A DNA stretch of 64,000 nucleotides, taken from assembly GCF_038900055.1 (NCBI RefSeq), contig NZ_JBBMQM010000001.1, positions 1,364,001 through 1,428,000 on the forward strand. The letters run 5' to 3'. The notes under the pieces are model-generated. The model was not told where the DNA came from, made no database searches, and saw only the letters and a list, made by a program, of their open reading frames with translations. Positions 23,171-32,014 of the stretch are shown here, piece by piece. The translations under genes and the position numbers were made by a program. The DNA comes from Henriciella sp. AS95. Lineage in GTDB: Bacteria > Pseudomonadota > Alphaproteobacteria > Caulobacterales > Hyphomonadaceae. Numbering within the stretch: position 1 is the stretch's first letter; each line of letters opens with the position of its first letter.

Positions 23171-23662
23171 CTAACGCGCCGTGACCAGCCCTTCCAGCTG
23201 CGAGGCATCGCCTGCCAGGTCGCGGACCATGACGCGCGACTGGTCCTGCGGGCCGGGAAAGGTCAGCTTGCCGCGCGGCGTCACGACAAAGCCGATCTCT
23301 TCAAAATAGGCCGGCGCGCCGATCAGCACCGCGGCGGGCCAGCCGGCCGCCTTGCCGGCCTCCAGCGCTTCGCCGGTGACGGTCAGCCCCAGCCGGTCGC
23401 CGCGATGCGCGCGGGCGACGGCGACCGGGCCGTAGAACAGCGCCTTCATCTTCGCCGGGCCGACCACGAGCGGCCAGACGCGGCAGACGCCGACCACCTC
23501 ACCGTCCAGCACGGCGACGCGGTTCACCTCCGGGATGGAGGCCGAATACTCACGCAGGCGCTCGGCCGTCTTGGCAAAGTGGCCGGGGCCGAAGGTGCGG
23601 TCGAACAGGTCTTCGATGGCCTCGGCGTGCAGGGCTGGCGTCTCAGGGATGATTTGCAACAT
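23171..23662 (-). CDS. GNAT-family N-acetyltransferase
   Basis: A 163-residue acetyltransferase-fold protein. The GNAT core is visible: the beta4 strand VAVLDGEVVGVCRVWPL, the acetyl-CoA loop region YGPVAVARAHRGDRLGLTVT, and the late strand AAVLIGAPAYFEEIGFV, which is typical of the YhbS-like subgroup. Substrate unknown. I chose the ATG at 23662 (MLQIIPETP); the longer frame would add 12 residues without character. Confidence 0.85.
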   Translation of the reverse strand: MLQIIPETPALHAEAIEDLFDRTFGPGHFAKTAERLREYSASIPEVNRVAVLDGEVVGVCRVWPLVVGPAKMKALFYGPVAVARAHRGDRLGLTVTGEALEAGKAAGWPAAVLIGAPAYFEEIGFVVTPRGKLTFPGPQDQSRVMVRDLAGDASQLEGLVTAR

Positions 23663-23722
23663 GGGCGCGGGATTACGGCGCTGCGGCGGGAGATGCAATG
23701 GTCATTGCACGTTGAGGAGGCG

Positions 23723-23806
23723 CCGCTCATCCCCGCGAAGGCGGGGATCTCAGGCAGCGATGTCGGACCTTGCTGGACGAGATCCCCGCCTTCGCTGGGA
23801 TGAGCG
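23723..23806. repeat. REPIN-like paired palindromes, copy B
   Basis: Two hairpins in inverted order: ATCCCCGC/GCGGGGAT (23729-23748, loop GAAG) and GATCCCCGC with GCTGGGATG (23781-23802, loop CTTC). The outer ends CCGCTCAT and ATGAGCGG are inverted repeats, so the entire 84-bp unit can fold as one long stem. It is followed by a T-rich stretch. The 330-bp gap from 23663 to 23992 contains this copy and copy C; I see no gene or tRNA in the remainder. Confidence 0.8.
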
Positions 23807-23820
23807 GAATTTTTCTTGTG

Positions 23821-23914
23821 CCGCCGATACCTGCGCAGGCAGGTATCCATGATGGCACAGCACGTCTGGACGCGAGGTCCGACCATGGGTCCCTGCCTTC
23901 GCAGGGACTGGCGG
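23821..23914. repeat. REPIN-like paired palindromes, copy C
   Basis: Two opposed hairpins: GATACCTGC/GCAGGTATC (23826-23847) and GTCCCTGC/GCAGGGAC (23889-23908), each with a 4-nt loop. The outer ends are CCGCC and GGCGG. The first hairpin has the same arms as the second hairpin of the copy at 18.2 kb, in opposite orientation. Confidence 0.8.
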
Positions 23915-23992
23915 ACATTGGGACCAGCACCAGCGGCCGCAGACTCCGGTTTGGGAGCGCGGCGAGGGGCTGAATTACACGTGATCGCTCAC

Positions 23993-24445
23993 TCACGGCG
24001 GGAAAAGCAGGGGAGAGCCCGGGTGGGTTAAAGGGGAGAGGAAGGGGAGGGAGGAAAGGCCTGATGCATCCGCGCCTGCGCCATTGAGCGCGAGGCCGGT
24101 GGCGGCGCTGAGCATCAGGGCGGCGAGGGCTTGCGTTCGTGCGAGGCGGCGGAGGACCGGGGCGAGGAAGCGGGCGTCATAGCCAGGCTCGAGCCGCGTC
24201 CAGGGCGTTCGGTCAAAGCCGTCCGGCAGGGCGCATTTGGCGCGCTTTTCGGCCTCTGTCTCTTCCCAGGCCGAGATCCAGATGACGCCATCCGGGCGAA
24301 GGTGCCAGGTGATCCAGCCGCGCCCTTCGGCCCGCGCTGTCTCGAAGGTCATCTGGAGGCAGCCGAGATAATGGAACAGGGTGCGCCAGTGCCGCACCGG
24401 CACCCGCATCAGACAGCTCCATATCATGCCGAGGGTCAACTCCAT
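23993..24445 (-). CDS. Hypothetical protein, Trp-rich
   Basis: I do not recognise it. The 150-residue frame has normal coding composition: a Trp/His-rich N-terminal half (HWRTLFHYLGCLQMTFETAR; GWITWHLRPDGVIWISAWEE), a central basic region, and an Ala-rich hydrophobic segment near residues 103-125 that could be a membrane helix. The C-terminal tail is Pro/Ser/Leu-rich and may be poorly conserved. It sits between the REPIN cluster and the AT-rich island. It could be a genuine lineage-specific gene or a fortuitous frame. Confidence 0.45.
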   Translation of the reverse strand: MELTLGMIWSCLMRVPVRHWRTLFHYLGCLQMTFETARAEGRGWITWHLRPDGVIWISAWEETEAEKRAKCALPDGFDRTPWTRLEPGYDARFLAPVLRRLARTQALAALMLSAATGLALNGAGADASGLSSLPFLSPLTHPGSPLLFPP

Positions 24446-24555
24446 GCGGCAGGGTTATAAACGGGGCAGCGGGGAGGGGGATGGATTCGAAAAAGATGTT
24501 TACTTCTGATTTGAAGTTATGAGAGGGCTTAGCGTTGTATCTGAAGGAGAGCGCG

Positions 24556-25302
24556 ATGAGTTTGTTGGCTCGGTTCGGCCTCTATGCCTTGGGCATAACC
24601 TTGCTCGTTGTGTGGATTGTTGTTTGTGCAGCTGGGTTTTGGTTTTTGCTGAGAGCGACCCCTCAAGGTATTTCCGACGAATACGTTAGCTCACTGGCGT
24701 GGCCGTTCGTTGCAGTGCTCATAGCCGTACCCACCATTGGAGTATTGCTGGTTGGAGGGCTTAGCATGTTAGGGCAAGTGCTTACCTTGCGAACATTTTT
24801 AAGCGAGTTGCCGGGGCAAGTGACATCACTAGATAAGTTGACTTCGCAAATGGGTAAGCAAAGTGAAAAGTTTGAAACTCTGAAGGTGGATATAGAAGAG
24901 GCGGCTGGTACAATTGACCTAGCGAGTAGCCAACTGGCCGATTTGCAGGCGGCGATAGATACATTGAATTCAAGTGCGCAGCCGGGAGAGGCGCAAGTCA
25001 ACAGAGGTGAAAATCTCGTCGAAGAGTTCAAAACTCATCTAAGCTGCGCCATGCATATATTCAATGAAGGAGCAGCGCGCTATTTGGATCAGAAGGGAGT
25101 GGAGGTCGACCGTACTCAAGGTTGGATTCTAGAGTCGTCTGTCCGTCAAATGAAAGATGCTGGCAGTCTCGATTCTCGCCACTCAGCCTATGTCACCGCA
25201 CTCATCGACTTGGACCGCCGTACCCGGCGATCTGGCCGCAAGAATCTCCGGCGAGAAGATATCGATCTATTAAATCGTTTAAGACCCGACGGCTGTTGTT
25301 AA
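24556..25302 (+). CDS. Membrane-anchored coiled-coil protein of the AT-rich island
   Basis: A 248-residue protein of unknown family. Two membrane helices lie near the N-terminus: about residues 8-33 (GLYALGITLLVVWIVVCAAG) and 48-72 (FVAVLIAVPTIGVLLVGGL). A predicted coiled coil at about 80-135 follows (heptad-like Leu/Ile/Met pattern), then a charged, mostly helical cytoplasmic domain ending in CC. I chose the ATG at 24556, with AAGGAG 8 bp upstream, over the TTG at 24535. Base composition is much lower in GC than the neighbours (23 G/C of 60 at 24841-24900), suggesting horizontal transfer. It converges on a trypsin-like protease gene. Confidence 0.82.
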   Translation: MSLLARFGLYALGITLLVVWIVVCAAGFWFLLRATPQGISDEYVSSLAWPFVAVLIAVPTIGVLLVGGLSMLGQVLTLRTFLSELPGQVTSLDKLTSQMGKQSEKFETLKVDIEEAAGTIDLASSQLADLQAAIDTLNSSAQPGEAQVNRGENLVEEFKTHLSCAMHIFNEGAARYLDQKGVEVDRTQGWILESSVRQMKDAGSLDSRHSAYVTALIDLDRRTRRSGRKNLRREDIDLLNRLRPDGCC

Positions 25303-25350
25303 CTAACAATGATTAACGGAGCAATGAGTGATCGAGCAATTTTTTCAAAA

Positions 25351-26211
25351 CTAGAGTTCCATGGTGTTAGCTGAACTTAGGTGCTGGGATGATATTAGTT
25401 TAGTCTTCTTTTCTGCGCCAGGCGGCTCTTCTGCCGAAGTATCCGGTACTCCAAATGTTACCACTTCTTCGACTATATCCCTTTCGTATACTCGCCCAAG
25501 CTGAAGATCCTCTTTATTCGACGATACTATTCGGCCCGCATAAATCCCGAAGAATTTCGATGCCCCTCCAATTCGGTAGGTCCCGTCCTTCAACTCTGTT
25601 GATGAAAACGTCCGGCGAATAACGGGCGCACCCGACATACCAGATCGAGAAGCTGTGTCGACCAAGGAGTATACCTCGGATGCCATCTGCCATTCAGGTT
25701 CTGATGCGAGGGAAGCACGCTTCCATGTCGGCACACCTCCTCGGTCAAATATCGTAGTCGCGAATGGGAATCCCAGGATAAAAAGATCGTGTCCCACCCG
25801 GATTTTCATATCCTGATGTGAAAGAGTATTGATCGGATGTGCCGTGTGACCATCTGGCACTTTCACCGGCATAGCTACGACGTCGGCCAATTTGCCGTGT
25901 TCGTGATGGACTAGCCATCGAGGTTTGCCATTAGAATAAAGATCGAATGATCGTATCGCGAACGTATTGTCGCCTGCCACTGAGAAAAAAGACACTTCGA
26001 AATTTGTTGGTCGGCAACCCTGCGAGTGAATTGGCTGACCCGAAGACGGATCCAGCCCAGTAACGTTGTGCCAGTTAGTAACAAGAAAAACTTGGGCACC
26101 ATGTTTCCAAAAAAAGCCCGTAGCTATGCCGCACTGTTGAGTGCCATAACTAAACAACAGCGGACGTGCAGCAAAGCTGTACTCGTCGATTGTTTTACTA
26201 GGCCGAGCCAC
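25351..26211 (-). CDS. Trypsin-like serine protease of the AT-rich island
   Basis: A 286-residue protein with a chymotrypsin-fold peptidase core. The catalytic triad can be placed at H48 (VTNWHNVTG), D110 (KLADVVAMPV) and S193 (SRSGMSGAPVIRR, GxSG). There is no signal peptide or PDZ domain, so it is probably cytoplasmic. I chose the GTG at 26211 because TGGAGG sits just before it; a TTG at 26244 would add 11 residues. Composition is AT-rich like its convergent neighbour. Similar stand-alone proteases occur in accessory islands. The target is unknown. Confidence 0.82.
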   Translation of the reverse strand: MARPSKTIDEYSFAARPLLFSYGTQQCGIATGFFWKHGAQVFLVTNWHNVTGLDPSSGQPIHSQGCRPTNFEVSFFSVAGDNTFAIRSFDLYSNGKPRWLVHHEHGKLADVVAMPVKVPDGHTAHPINTLSHQDMKIRVGHDLFILGFPFATTIFDRGGVPTWKRASLASEPEWQMASEVYSLVDTASRSGMSGAPVIRRTFSSTELKDGTYRIGGASKFFGIYAGRIVSSNKEDLQLGRVYERDIVEEVVTFGVPDTSAEEPPGAEKKTKLISSQHLSSANTMEL

Positions 26212-26268
26212 AAGAAACCTCCATTTCAAAAATGTCGATGTCAAACCGACATCCGCGGCGGTGCATTC

Positions 26269-28308
26269 CTAACGCCCCTCACGTCTCCACGCCAGCATCA
26301 GCAGGCAAATGATGAGCGCCATCGCCAGTATGCCCGGCAGGAGGGGGAGGCTGGTGGAGCTGCGCACGGCGTAGGCGCCGCGTTCCCTGAGGCCGAGCCA
26401 GCTCGCGCCCTCGGCATCGGCACTGCGGCTGACGCGGCGGATGTCTGGCAGGCCGGCTGAGGGGGTGTCGACTTCATAGATGCCGCCGCCGGTGCGCTCG
26501 GCCAGCGGGGTGAGCACATCCGGTGTCGCTTCGAGGGCGGCATATTCCTTGGGGTTCACCGGGCCATTCAGCGTGACGGCTTCGAGGCCGCCCGAGCGCG
26601 CGCGGAACAGGCCGAGCCGGTCAATCGGGGCTTCGGCGGCAAACTCGCCGGGGCCGACTTCCTGCCAGGCCGGCTCCATCGTATTGCCGTCGGGCGTCTC
26701 GATGGTGAGCGGGGGGGCATTGTCCGACAGGGTGCGCAGCGTGGCGCGGACGGTGTCGCCCTGGGCTTCGAGGCGGAGCTGTCGCTCTTCCAGCTCAGGC
26801 TCTTTCATCAGCCAGTGGACCATGCGGCGGATCAGCTCTGCAAACGGCCCGCCGCCATCATGCCCGCGCGCCCAGAGCCAGATCTGGCCTGACAGAAGCT
26901 GGGCCACGCGGCCTTCGCCGACGCGGTCGACGACGAGAAGCGGGTCGCCATTCTCGGCGGTCATCAGGACGTCGCCGGCCTCTGCCGTGGCGCCGATGTA
27001 ACGGACCCAGCCGCCCCATGAGCGGCCATCGAGAGCCTGGGTGACGGTGTGGCGGCGGCCTGTGTCTGACAGCTCGGGCGTGAAGTCGCCAACCTCGATC
27101 GTATTGGTGGGGAGCGCCGGCAGGACGGCCGCAAGCGGCGTGTTGGCGAGGGAGGCCGGGCCGGCAAAGTCTTCACCCGCCGCGATCAGCAGCGCGCCGC
27201 CATCGGCAACATAGCGCGCCATATTGGCGAGGTAGGACATGGTGATGACGGTGCGGCGCTCATACTGGTCGAAGATGATGAGGTCGAACTCGTCGAGCTT
27301 GTCCTCGAACAGCTCATCGGTCGGGAAGGCGATGAGCGCCATCTCTTCGAGGGGCGTGATGTCCTGCTTGAAGGGCGGGCGCAGGATGGTGAAGTGGACG
27401 AGATCGACCGAGGGGTCGGATTTCAGGAGGTCGCGCCAGACACGGCCGGCGGCGTTGGGCTTGCCGGTGATGAGCAGCACGCGCAGGCGGTCGCGCACGC
27501 CCGACAGGGTGGCGGCGGTGCGATTATTGGCGAGGGTGAGTTCCTGATCGCCGGGCGGGGTCTCGACGACGACGATATTGTCGCCGCGCCGCTCGATCTC
27601 GATGGGCAGCGGGGTGTCCTCGCCGGTCTCGACGGTAATGCGCTGGGGCAGGCCGCCATTGACGGAGACGGTAACGGTAGCGGTGTCTGCGGACGGGTCA
27701 TCGACGCGGACGATGAAGGGCGCTTCCTCGCCGACGATGCCAAAGTCCGGGGACTGGACGAGGGTGATGCGCCGGTCGCCGCTATCTGGGTCGCCGGTGA
27801 TGACGGCGTGGACGGGGCCGAGAGCGGCGAGCGGAGAGAGGTCTTCGGGGACGTCGTGGACCTGTCCGTCGGTGACGAGGATGGATCCGGCGATGCGGTC
27901 ACGCGGGACGTCCGCCATCAGGCCTTCGAGAGCGGCGATGAGGTCTGTACCGTCGGCGTCCGGGTCTGATTCCAGGAGGCGCAGGTCGAGCGAGGCGTCC
28001 GCGTCTATGGCATCGCGGAAGGCTTCCATGGCACGGTCTGCGATGGCGGTGCGTTCGCCGAAGCTCATGCTCTCGGAGCGGTCGATGATGAGGGCGGCAA
28101 CGGATGGCAGCGGCTCGCGCTCCTCACGGACATAGGCCGGGTTGGCGAGGGCGGCGGCGAGCACGGCGAAGGCCGCAAGCCGGGTCAGCCAGGCTGCGCC
28201 GCGCCATCGGATATAGGCGATGAAGGTGATCGCCACGACAGCCAGCAAGGCCCAGAGGATGGGCCAGCCGAGCAGCGGGTCGAAACTGATGCGTCCGGCT
28301 TCGGTCAA
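26269..28308 (-). CDS. VWA-domain membrane protein of the moxR operon
   Basis: A 679-residue inner-membrane protein, last gene of the operon. Two membrane helices are at the N-terminus (about residues 16-33 and 40-56) and one near the C-terminus (about 652-673). The soluble part begins with a von Willebrand A domain whose MIDAS residues are visible: DRSES at 76-80, T121 and D147 (VTDG). The rest is a large extracytoplasmic beta-rich region and a second Rossmann-like domain. The start overlaps the DUF4159 gene stop by 4 bp. MoxR systems with VWA partners are thought to act in assembly of enzymes or envelope components; the client is unknown. Confidence 0.88.
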   Translation of the reverse strand: MTEAGRISFDPLLGWPILWALLAVVAITFIAYIRWRGAAWLTRLAAFAVLAAALANPAYVREEREPLPSVAALIIDRSESMSFGERTAIADRAMEAFRDAIDADASLDLRLLESDPDADGTDLIAALEGLMADVPRDRIAGSILVTDGQVHDVPEDLSPLAALGPVHAVITGDPDSGDRRITLVQSPDFGIVGEEAPFIVRVDDPSADTATVTVSVNGGLPQRITVETGEDTPLPIEIERRGDNIVVVETPPGDQELTLANNRTAATLSGVRDRLRVLLITGKPNAAGRVWRDLLKSDPSVDLVHFTILRPPFKQDITPLEEMALIAFPTDELFEDKLDEFDLIIFDQYERRTVITMSYLANMARYVADGGALLIAAGEDFAGPASLANTPLAAVLPALPTNTIEVGDFTPELSDTGRRHTVTQALDGRSWGGWVRYIGATAEAGDVLMTAENGDPLLVVDRVGEGRVAQLLSGQIWLWARGHDGGGPFAELIRRMVHWLMKEPELEERQLRLEAQGDTVRATLRTLSDNAPPLTIETPDGNTMEPAWQEVGPGEFAAEAPIDRLGLFRARSGGLEAVTLNGPVNPKEYAALEATPDVLTPLAERTGGGIYEVDTPSAGLPDIRRVSRSADAEGASWLGLRERGAYAVRSSTSLPLLPGILAMALIICLLMLAWRREGR

Positions 28309-31151
28309 CGCGGGCCTCCGTCCTGGATGCGGGGGATTTCGTCAATGTCGAAATCGTCCTCGCCTTCCTCGCCCTGGCCGAGGCGTTCGAGAAGGGCCGG
28401 GATGTGGACCTGGTCTTCCTTATAGTTGCCGGTGAGCACGTACATGATGAGGTTGATGCCGAAGCGGCGGGCCATTTCGCGCTGGGTGTCACCGCCGTCG
28501 ACGCTGTAGATCGGACGGCCGCGCTCATCGATGGCCCAGGCGGCGAGATAGTCCGCATCGCCGATGATCAGGCGGGAGACGCCATCGCCCCGGCGTTCCG
28601 TTTTGTCGCCAATGCCGGAGGATTCGATCCACAGGCGGCGGTTTTCATAGCGGCCCGGAAAGCCGTCGAGCAGGTAGAAGCTCTTGGTCAGGACGTGGTC
28701 ATTGGGCACCGGCTCCAGCGGCGGGGTGTCGAGGCCGGATAGGACGCGTTCGAGGTCTGCAAAGCTGTTTGCGTTTGCCGCGTCGCCGCCCTTGCGTGTG
28801 TCGATGAAGAGCGTGCCGCCATTGCGCAGATACTCATTGAGACGGCGCACAGCCTCTGCGGAGAGGGGCGCGGCTGCGTCCGACAGGCCGATGAAGATGA
28901 CGGGGTATACGTCCATCGCGTCGGTTTCCGGGTCGACTTCGTGCGGCTCAGCCGGTTCGACGGAGGTGCGCCGGTAAAGCATTAGGGAGAGACCGCGCAG
29001 GCCCGCCAGCGTGGCGCGGTCCACATCCGCGTCGCCTGTCGGGATGTAAGCGAGGCGCATTTCGAGGGCGGCTTCGGTGGCTTTGTCGATCTCGCCATTC
29101 ACATGCACGTTCGCGCCATAACCGGGACTGACGCCGTAGCCATAGGGGCTTTGCCTGTAGGATTGCCGGGCGTCTGCGGTAGGGGCGTTGATCAAGGCGA
29201 GGCTGCCAATCGCGAGGAAACCGATCACGGCGTGGCTGGCGCGGCCGGGCAGGGGCAGGCGTCCGGCGATGGCGAGCGCGACGATGAGGTCTATGGCGAG
29301 CAGCAGGCCGGCGAGGCCAAGAAGCGGACCGCCGAGGCGCAGGGTCCTGGCTTCGGCGTCACCGAGCAGCTTCGCTCCGGCGGGCCAGTCTGTCATCAGT
29401 TCGACCGTCGCATCCTGGCCGGCATTGATCGCGCGCGTGCCTGCCGGTCCGCGATAGAGACCGGGCGGGTGGGCTTCGCTTGGTTCAATGTCGGCAAAGT
29501 CAGCTGCATTGACCGGAGAGGCGCTTGAATCGGGGCTGACAAGGCGGCCATAGCCATTGAGGACAATGTCAGGCGAATAGGTTCCGTCCGTATCGGAAAC
29601 GGCTTCCCCACGCCCAGCCGCGATGGCCCGGCGCAGCATTTCAACGAACAGGCCAGAATAAGAGACGTCAGACCAGTCTGGCCCGGCCGTGATGTGGAAC
29701 AGGACCACCATGCCTTGCCCGCGCGGGGCGGCCGTGACGAGCGGCGAGCCATCGGTGAGGCGGGCCCATGTGCGGCTCGCAAGCGCCGGGTCCGGCCGGG
29801 CGAGGACCTGCTGGCGGATCTTGATGTCTTCAGGTGCGGTGAGGCCCGCGAAGGGGGAGCCTTCCGGGAAGCTTCCGATCGATTGCGGCTCTTCCCATGT
29901 CAGCGCGCCGCCAATCGCCCGTGATGAGCGACGAAGCGGGGTCGGGACGAGGCTATCAGACTGAGCGGCCATGCGCGGACCGGCAAAACGGATGAGCGCG
30001 CCGCCTTTCTCGACCCATGCCGCCACCTCTTCTTCGACATTCGGCGCGAGGCGGCCAATGTCGGTCATGATGATGGCATCGGGATTGGCGGAGATGAGAT
30101 CGAGAACGTCGCCCTCGGTGATATTCGCGAATGGTTCGAGCGCCTTGCGGACATAGTGCATGTCGGACAGGAGCGGTTGGGCCGTGGCATCGCCGGAGAC
30201 AAGGCCAACGCGGCGGGAGCGGGCAGACGAGTCCCAGAGCCAGACGGCGCCGGCACCATCGGCCCCGGTGATCTGGAAGCGGGCCACGCGGGCGAGGGCT
30301 GCCGCTGGAATATCGAAGCTTGCAATGGCGGTGGCTGCGCTGTCGGTAAAGTCTGCCTCGGCGGTGCCAAGGGCTGCGCCGTCCAGCGTCAGCGCCGATA
30401 CGAAATAGCTGGCCTCTTCACCGATATTGGCGCGGGTGAGTTCGACATTTGCGCCTTCGGCATCAGAGCTGAGATTGCTGATCGCGACGGGCCCGCGCGG
30501 CGGCGCTGCATAGATGCTCAGCGGGGCGATGGCGGCGAGCTCTCTGGCGAAGGGCGCGGCGGTTTCTGGCGTCAGGCCATCGGTGACCCAGAAGATGCGG
30601 CCCGGCTCCAGGCCGGATTCTTCGAGACGGGTGAGCGCATCGGCGCGATCGGCGTTCCAGCTGACCGGGTCGAGGGAGTTCACGCGCTGCGGCAGTTCGG
30701 TTTTCGACAGGCGCTCGGCCGGATCAATATTGAGGCTGCGCGGGGCGGTGAGCAGCAGGTGGGCGGCGGTATTGCGGGCCTCACCGTCCAGGGCGCTGGC
30801 CGCGACGCTGCGTATCTCGCTCCAGCGAGCAGCGGACGTCCAGCCATTGTCGACCACGACCAGAACGGGTCCGGCGCTCTCAGCTTTTGGGCTCGCACCG
30901 GGCGCGTAGACCGGCTGGGACAGGCCGATGATGGCGGCGGCAGCGGCGACAAGGCGCAGCAGCAGAATCCACCATGGCGTGCGGGCCGGCTCTTCCTCCT
31001 GTGGGGCGTAACCGTCGAGCAGGCGCAGGGACGGCAAGTCTGCCTCTTTCGGGGCGGGCGGGGTCGCGCGCAGAATGTACCAGATCACCGGCAGGGCGAT
31101 GAGGCCAATCAGGGCGAGCGGCGCGCCAAAGAGGAATGGGCCAAGCATCAT
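28305..31151 (-). CDS. BatA/DUF4159-domain membrane protein
   Basis: A 948-residue protein. The N-terminal segment (residues 1-85) is the BatA/aerotolerance-type region with two membrane helices, containing the ALIGLIALPVIWYILRATPP motif. A degenerate VWA-like domain follows (VLVVVDNGWTSA; WVTDGLTPETAAP) without a full MIDAS set. Two more membrane helices lie in the middle (about 610-660). The C-terminal about 230 residues are DUF4159 (VIFIGLSDAAAPLSAEAVRR; LRNGGTLFIDTRKGG). Both ends overlap neighbours by 4 bp. The architecture is a known companion of MoxR/DUF58 operons in alphaproteobacteria. Confidence 0.92.
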   Translation of the reverse strand: MMLGPFLFGAPLALIGLIALPVIWYILRATPPAPKEADLPSLRLLDGYAPQEEEPARTPWWILLLRLVAAAAAIIGLSQPVYAPGASPKAESAGPVLVVVDNGWTSAARWSEIRSVAASALDGEARNTAAHLLLTAPRSLNIDPAERLSKTELPQRVNSLDPVSWNADRADALTRLEESGLEPGRIFWVTDGLTPETAAPFARELAAIAPLSIYAAPPRGPVAISNLSSDAEGANVELTRANIGEEASYFVSALTLDGAALGTAEADFTDSAATAIASFDIPAAALARVARFQITGADGAGAVWLWDSSARSRRVGLVSGDATAQPLLSDMHYVRKALEPFANITEGDVLDLISANPDAIIMTDIGRLAPNVEEEVAAWVEKGGALIRFAGPRMAAQSDSLVPTPLRRSSRAIGGALTWEEPQSIGSFPEGSPFAGLTAPEDIKIRQQVLARPDPALASRTWARLTDGSPLVTAAPRGQGMVVLFHITAGPDWSDVSYSGLFVEMLRRAIAAGRGEAVSDTDGTYSPDIVLNGYGRLVSPDSSASPVNAADFADIEPSEAHPPGLYRGPAGTRAINAGQDATVELMTDWPAGAKLLGDAEARTLRLGGPLLGLAGLLLAIDLIVALAIAGRLPLPGRASHAVIGFLAIGSLALINAPTADARQSYRQSPYGYGVSPGYGANVHVNGEIDKATEAALEMRLAYIPTGDADVDRATLAGLRGLSLMLYRRTSVEPAEPHEVDPETDAMDVYPVIFIGLSDAAAPLSAEAVRRLNEYLRNGGTLFIDTRKGGDAANANSFADLERVLSGLDTPPLEPVPNDHVLTKSFYLLDGFPGRYENRRLWIESSGIGDKTERRGDGVSRLIIGDADYLAAWAIDERGRPIYSVDGGDTQREMARRFGINLIMYVLTGNYKEDQVHIPALLERLGQGEEGEDDFDIDEIPRIQDGGPR

Positions 31152-32014
31152 AGGCGCGCCCCGAAGGTTTCGAGCGCGGCTTTCAGGTCTGCGCCAAGTG
31201 TCAGGAGGTGATTGCCGGTTGAGTGACGGACCAGCTGCCAGCCAAAGCTTGAGGCGAGGTTTTCAAGGTCTGCGAAGTGCTGGTCGAAGCGGGCCAGATA
31301 TTCATCGCGCACGGTTTCGGCGCGGCCAAAGATGCGGAAGAGCTGTGCGCCCGGGCGGGAGAAGCGCGTGCGGCCTTTCCAGGGGAATTCTTCTTCGAGC
31401 GGGTCGCTGACCGCGATGAGGACGCCTTCCTTCGATTTCGAAGCGAGGCTGGCGAGCCGTTCGCGCCAGATATCGATCGAATCGTAGAAGTCGCTCGCGA
31501 CGACGAAGATGGCCTGGCTTTTCGGGGGTGGCGGGAAGCTGTCATTGGTTGACTGTTTGAGGTCTTCAGCGAGGCGTTCGCCGGCGGCGCGGCCAAAGCT
31601 GGCGGGGCGACCACTGCCTAAGACGCCGATGCGCTCGCCCGCTTTCGACAGGAGCAGCCCGGCGGCCAGCATGGCGATGCGCGCGGCGTCTGCCTTGGTG
31701 ATGCGCCCGGCCTGACCGGTCCAGTTGAAGGCGTCGGTCTGATCGCACCAGAAGAGGACCGTGCGAGCGGTTTCAAGCTCGGTTTCGCGGACATAGAGTT
31801 CGTCGCCGCGCGCCGATTTGCGCCAGTCGACGCGCTGTGCGGCGTCTTCGTCGGCATAGTGGCGGTACTGCCAGAACTGTTCGCCGGTGCCGGCGCGCTT
31901 GCGGCCCGCTGCGCCGAGATGAGCGGCATCAGCGGCGCGGGCCTTGAGGTTGAGGCCCGGCAGGGAGCGGGCCAGCACTTCGGCTTCGGCACGCAGGGCG
32001 GCGGCGTCCATCAT
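31148..32014 (-). CDS. DUF58-domain protein
   Basis: A 288-residue soluble DUF58 protein, the usual partner of MoxR ATPases. The family motif is RVDWRKSARGDELYVRE (residues 61-77), followed by a Rossmann-like VWA-related core (TVLFWCDQTDAFNWTG; AIFVVASDFYDSIDIW). I chose ATGATG at 32014, which overlaps the upstream stop as ATGA. It sits between the lipoprotein and DUF4159 genes with overlaps on both sides. Confidence 0.93.
   Translation of the reverse strand: MMDAAALRAEAEVLARSLPGLNLKARAADAAHLGAAGRKRAGTGEQFWQYRHYADEDAAQRVDWRKSARGDELYVRETELETARTVLFWCDQTDAFNWTGQAGRITKADAARIAMLAAGLLLSKAGERIGVLGSGRPASFGRAAGERLAEDLKQSTNDSFPPPPKSQAIFVVASDFYDSIDIWRERLASLASKSKEGVLIAVSDPLEEEFPWKGRTRFSRPGAQLFRIFGRAETVRDEYLARFDQHFADLENLASSFGWQLVRHSTGNHLLTLGADLKAALETFGARL

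Noticed and set aside
23723-23914. CRISPR-like array because of repeated palindromes
   Set aside because: Repeats are not identical, lack unique spacers of constant length, and occur as inverted pairs; they fit REP elements better.
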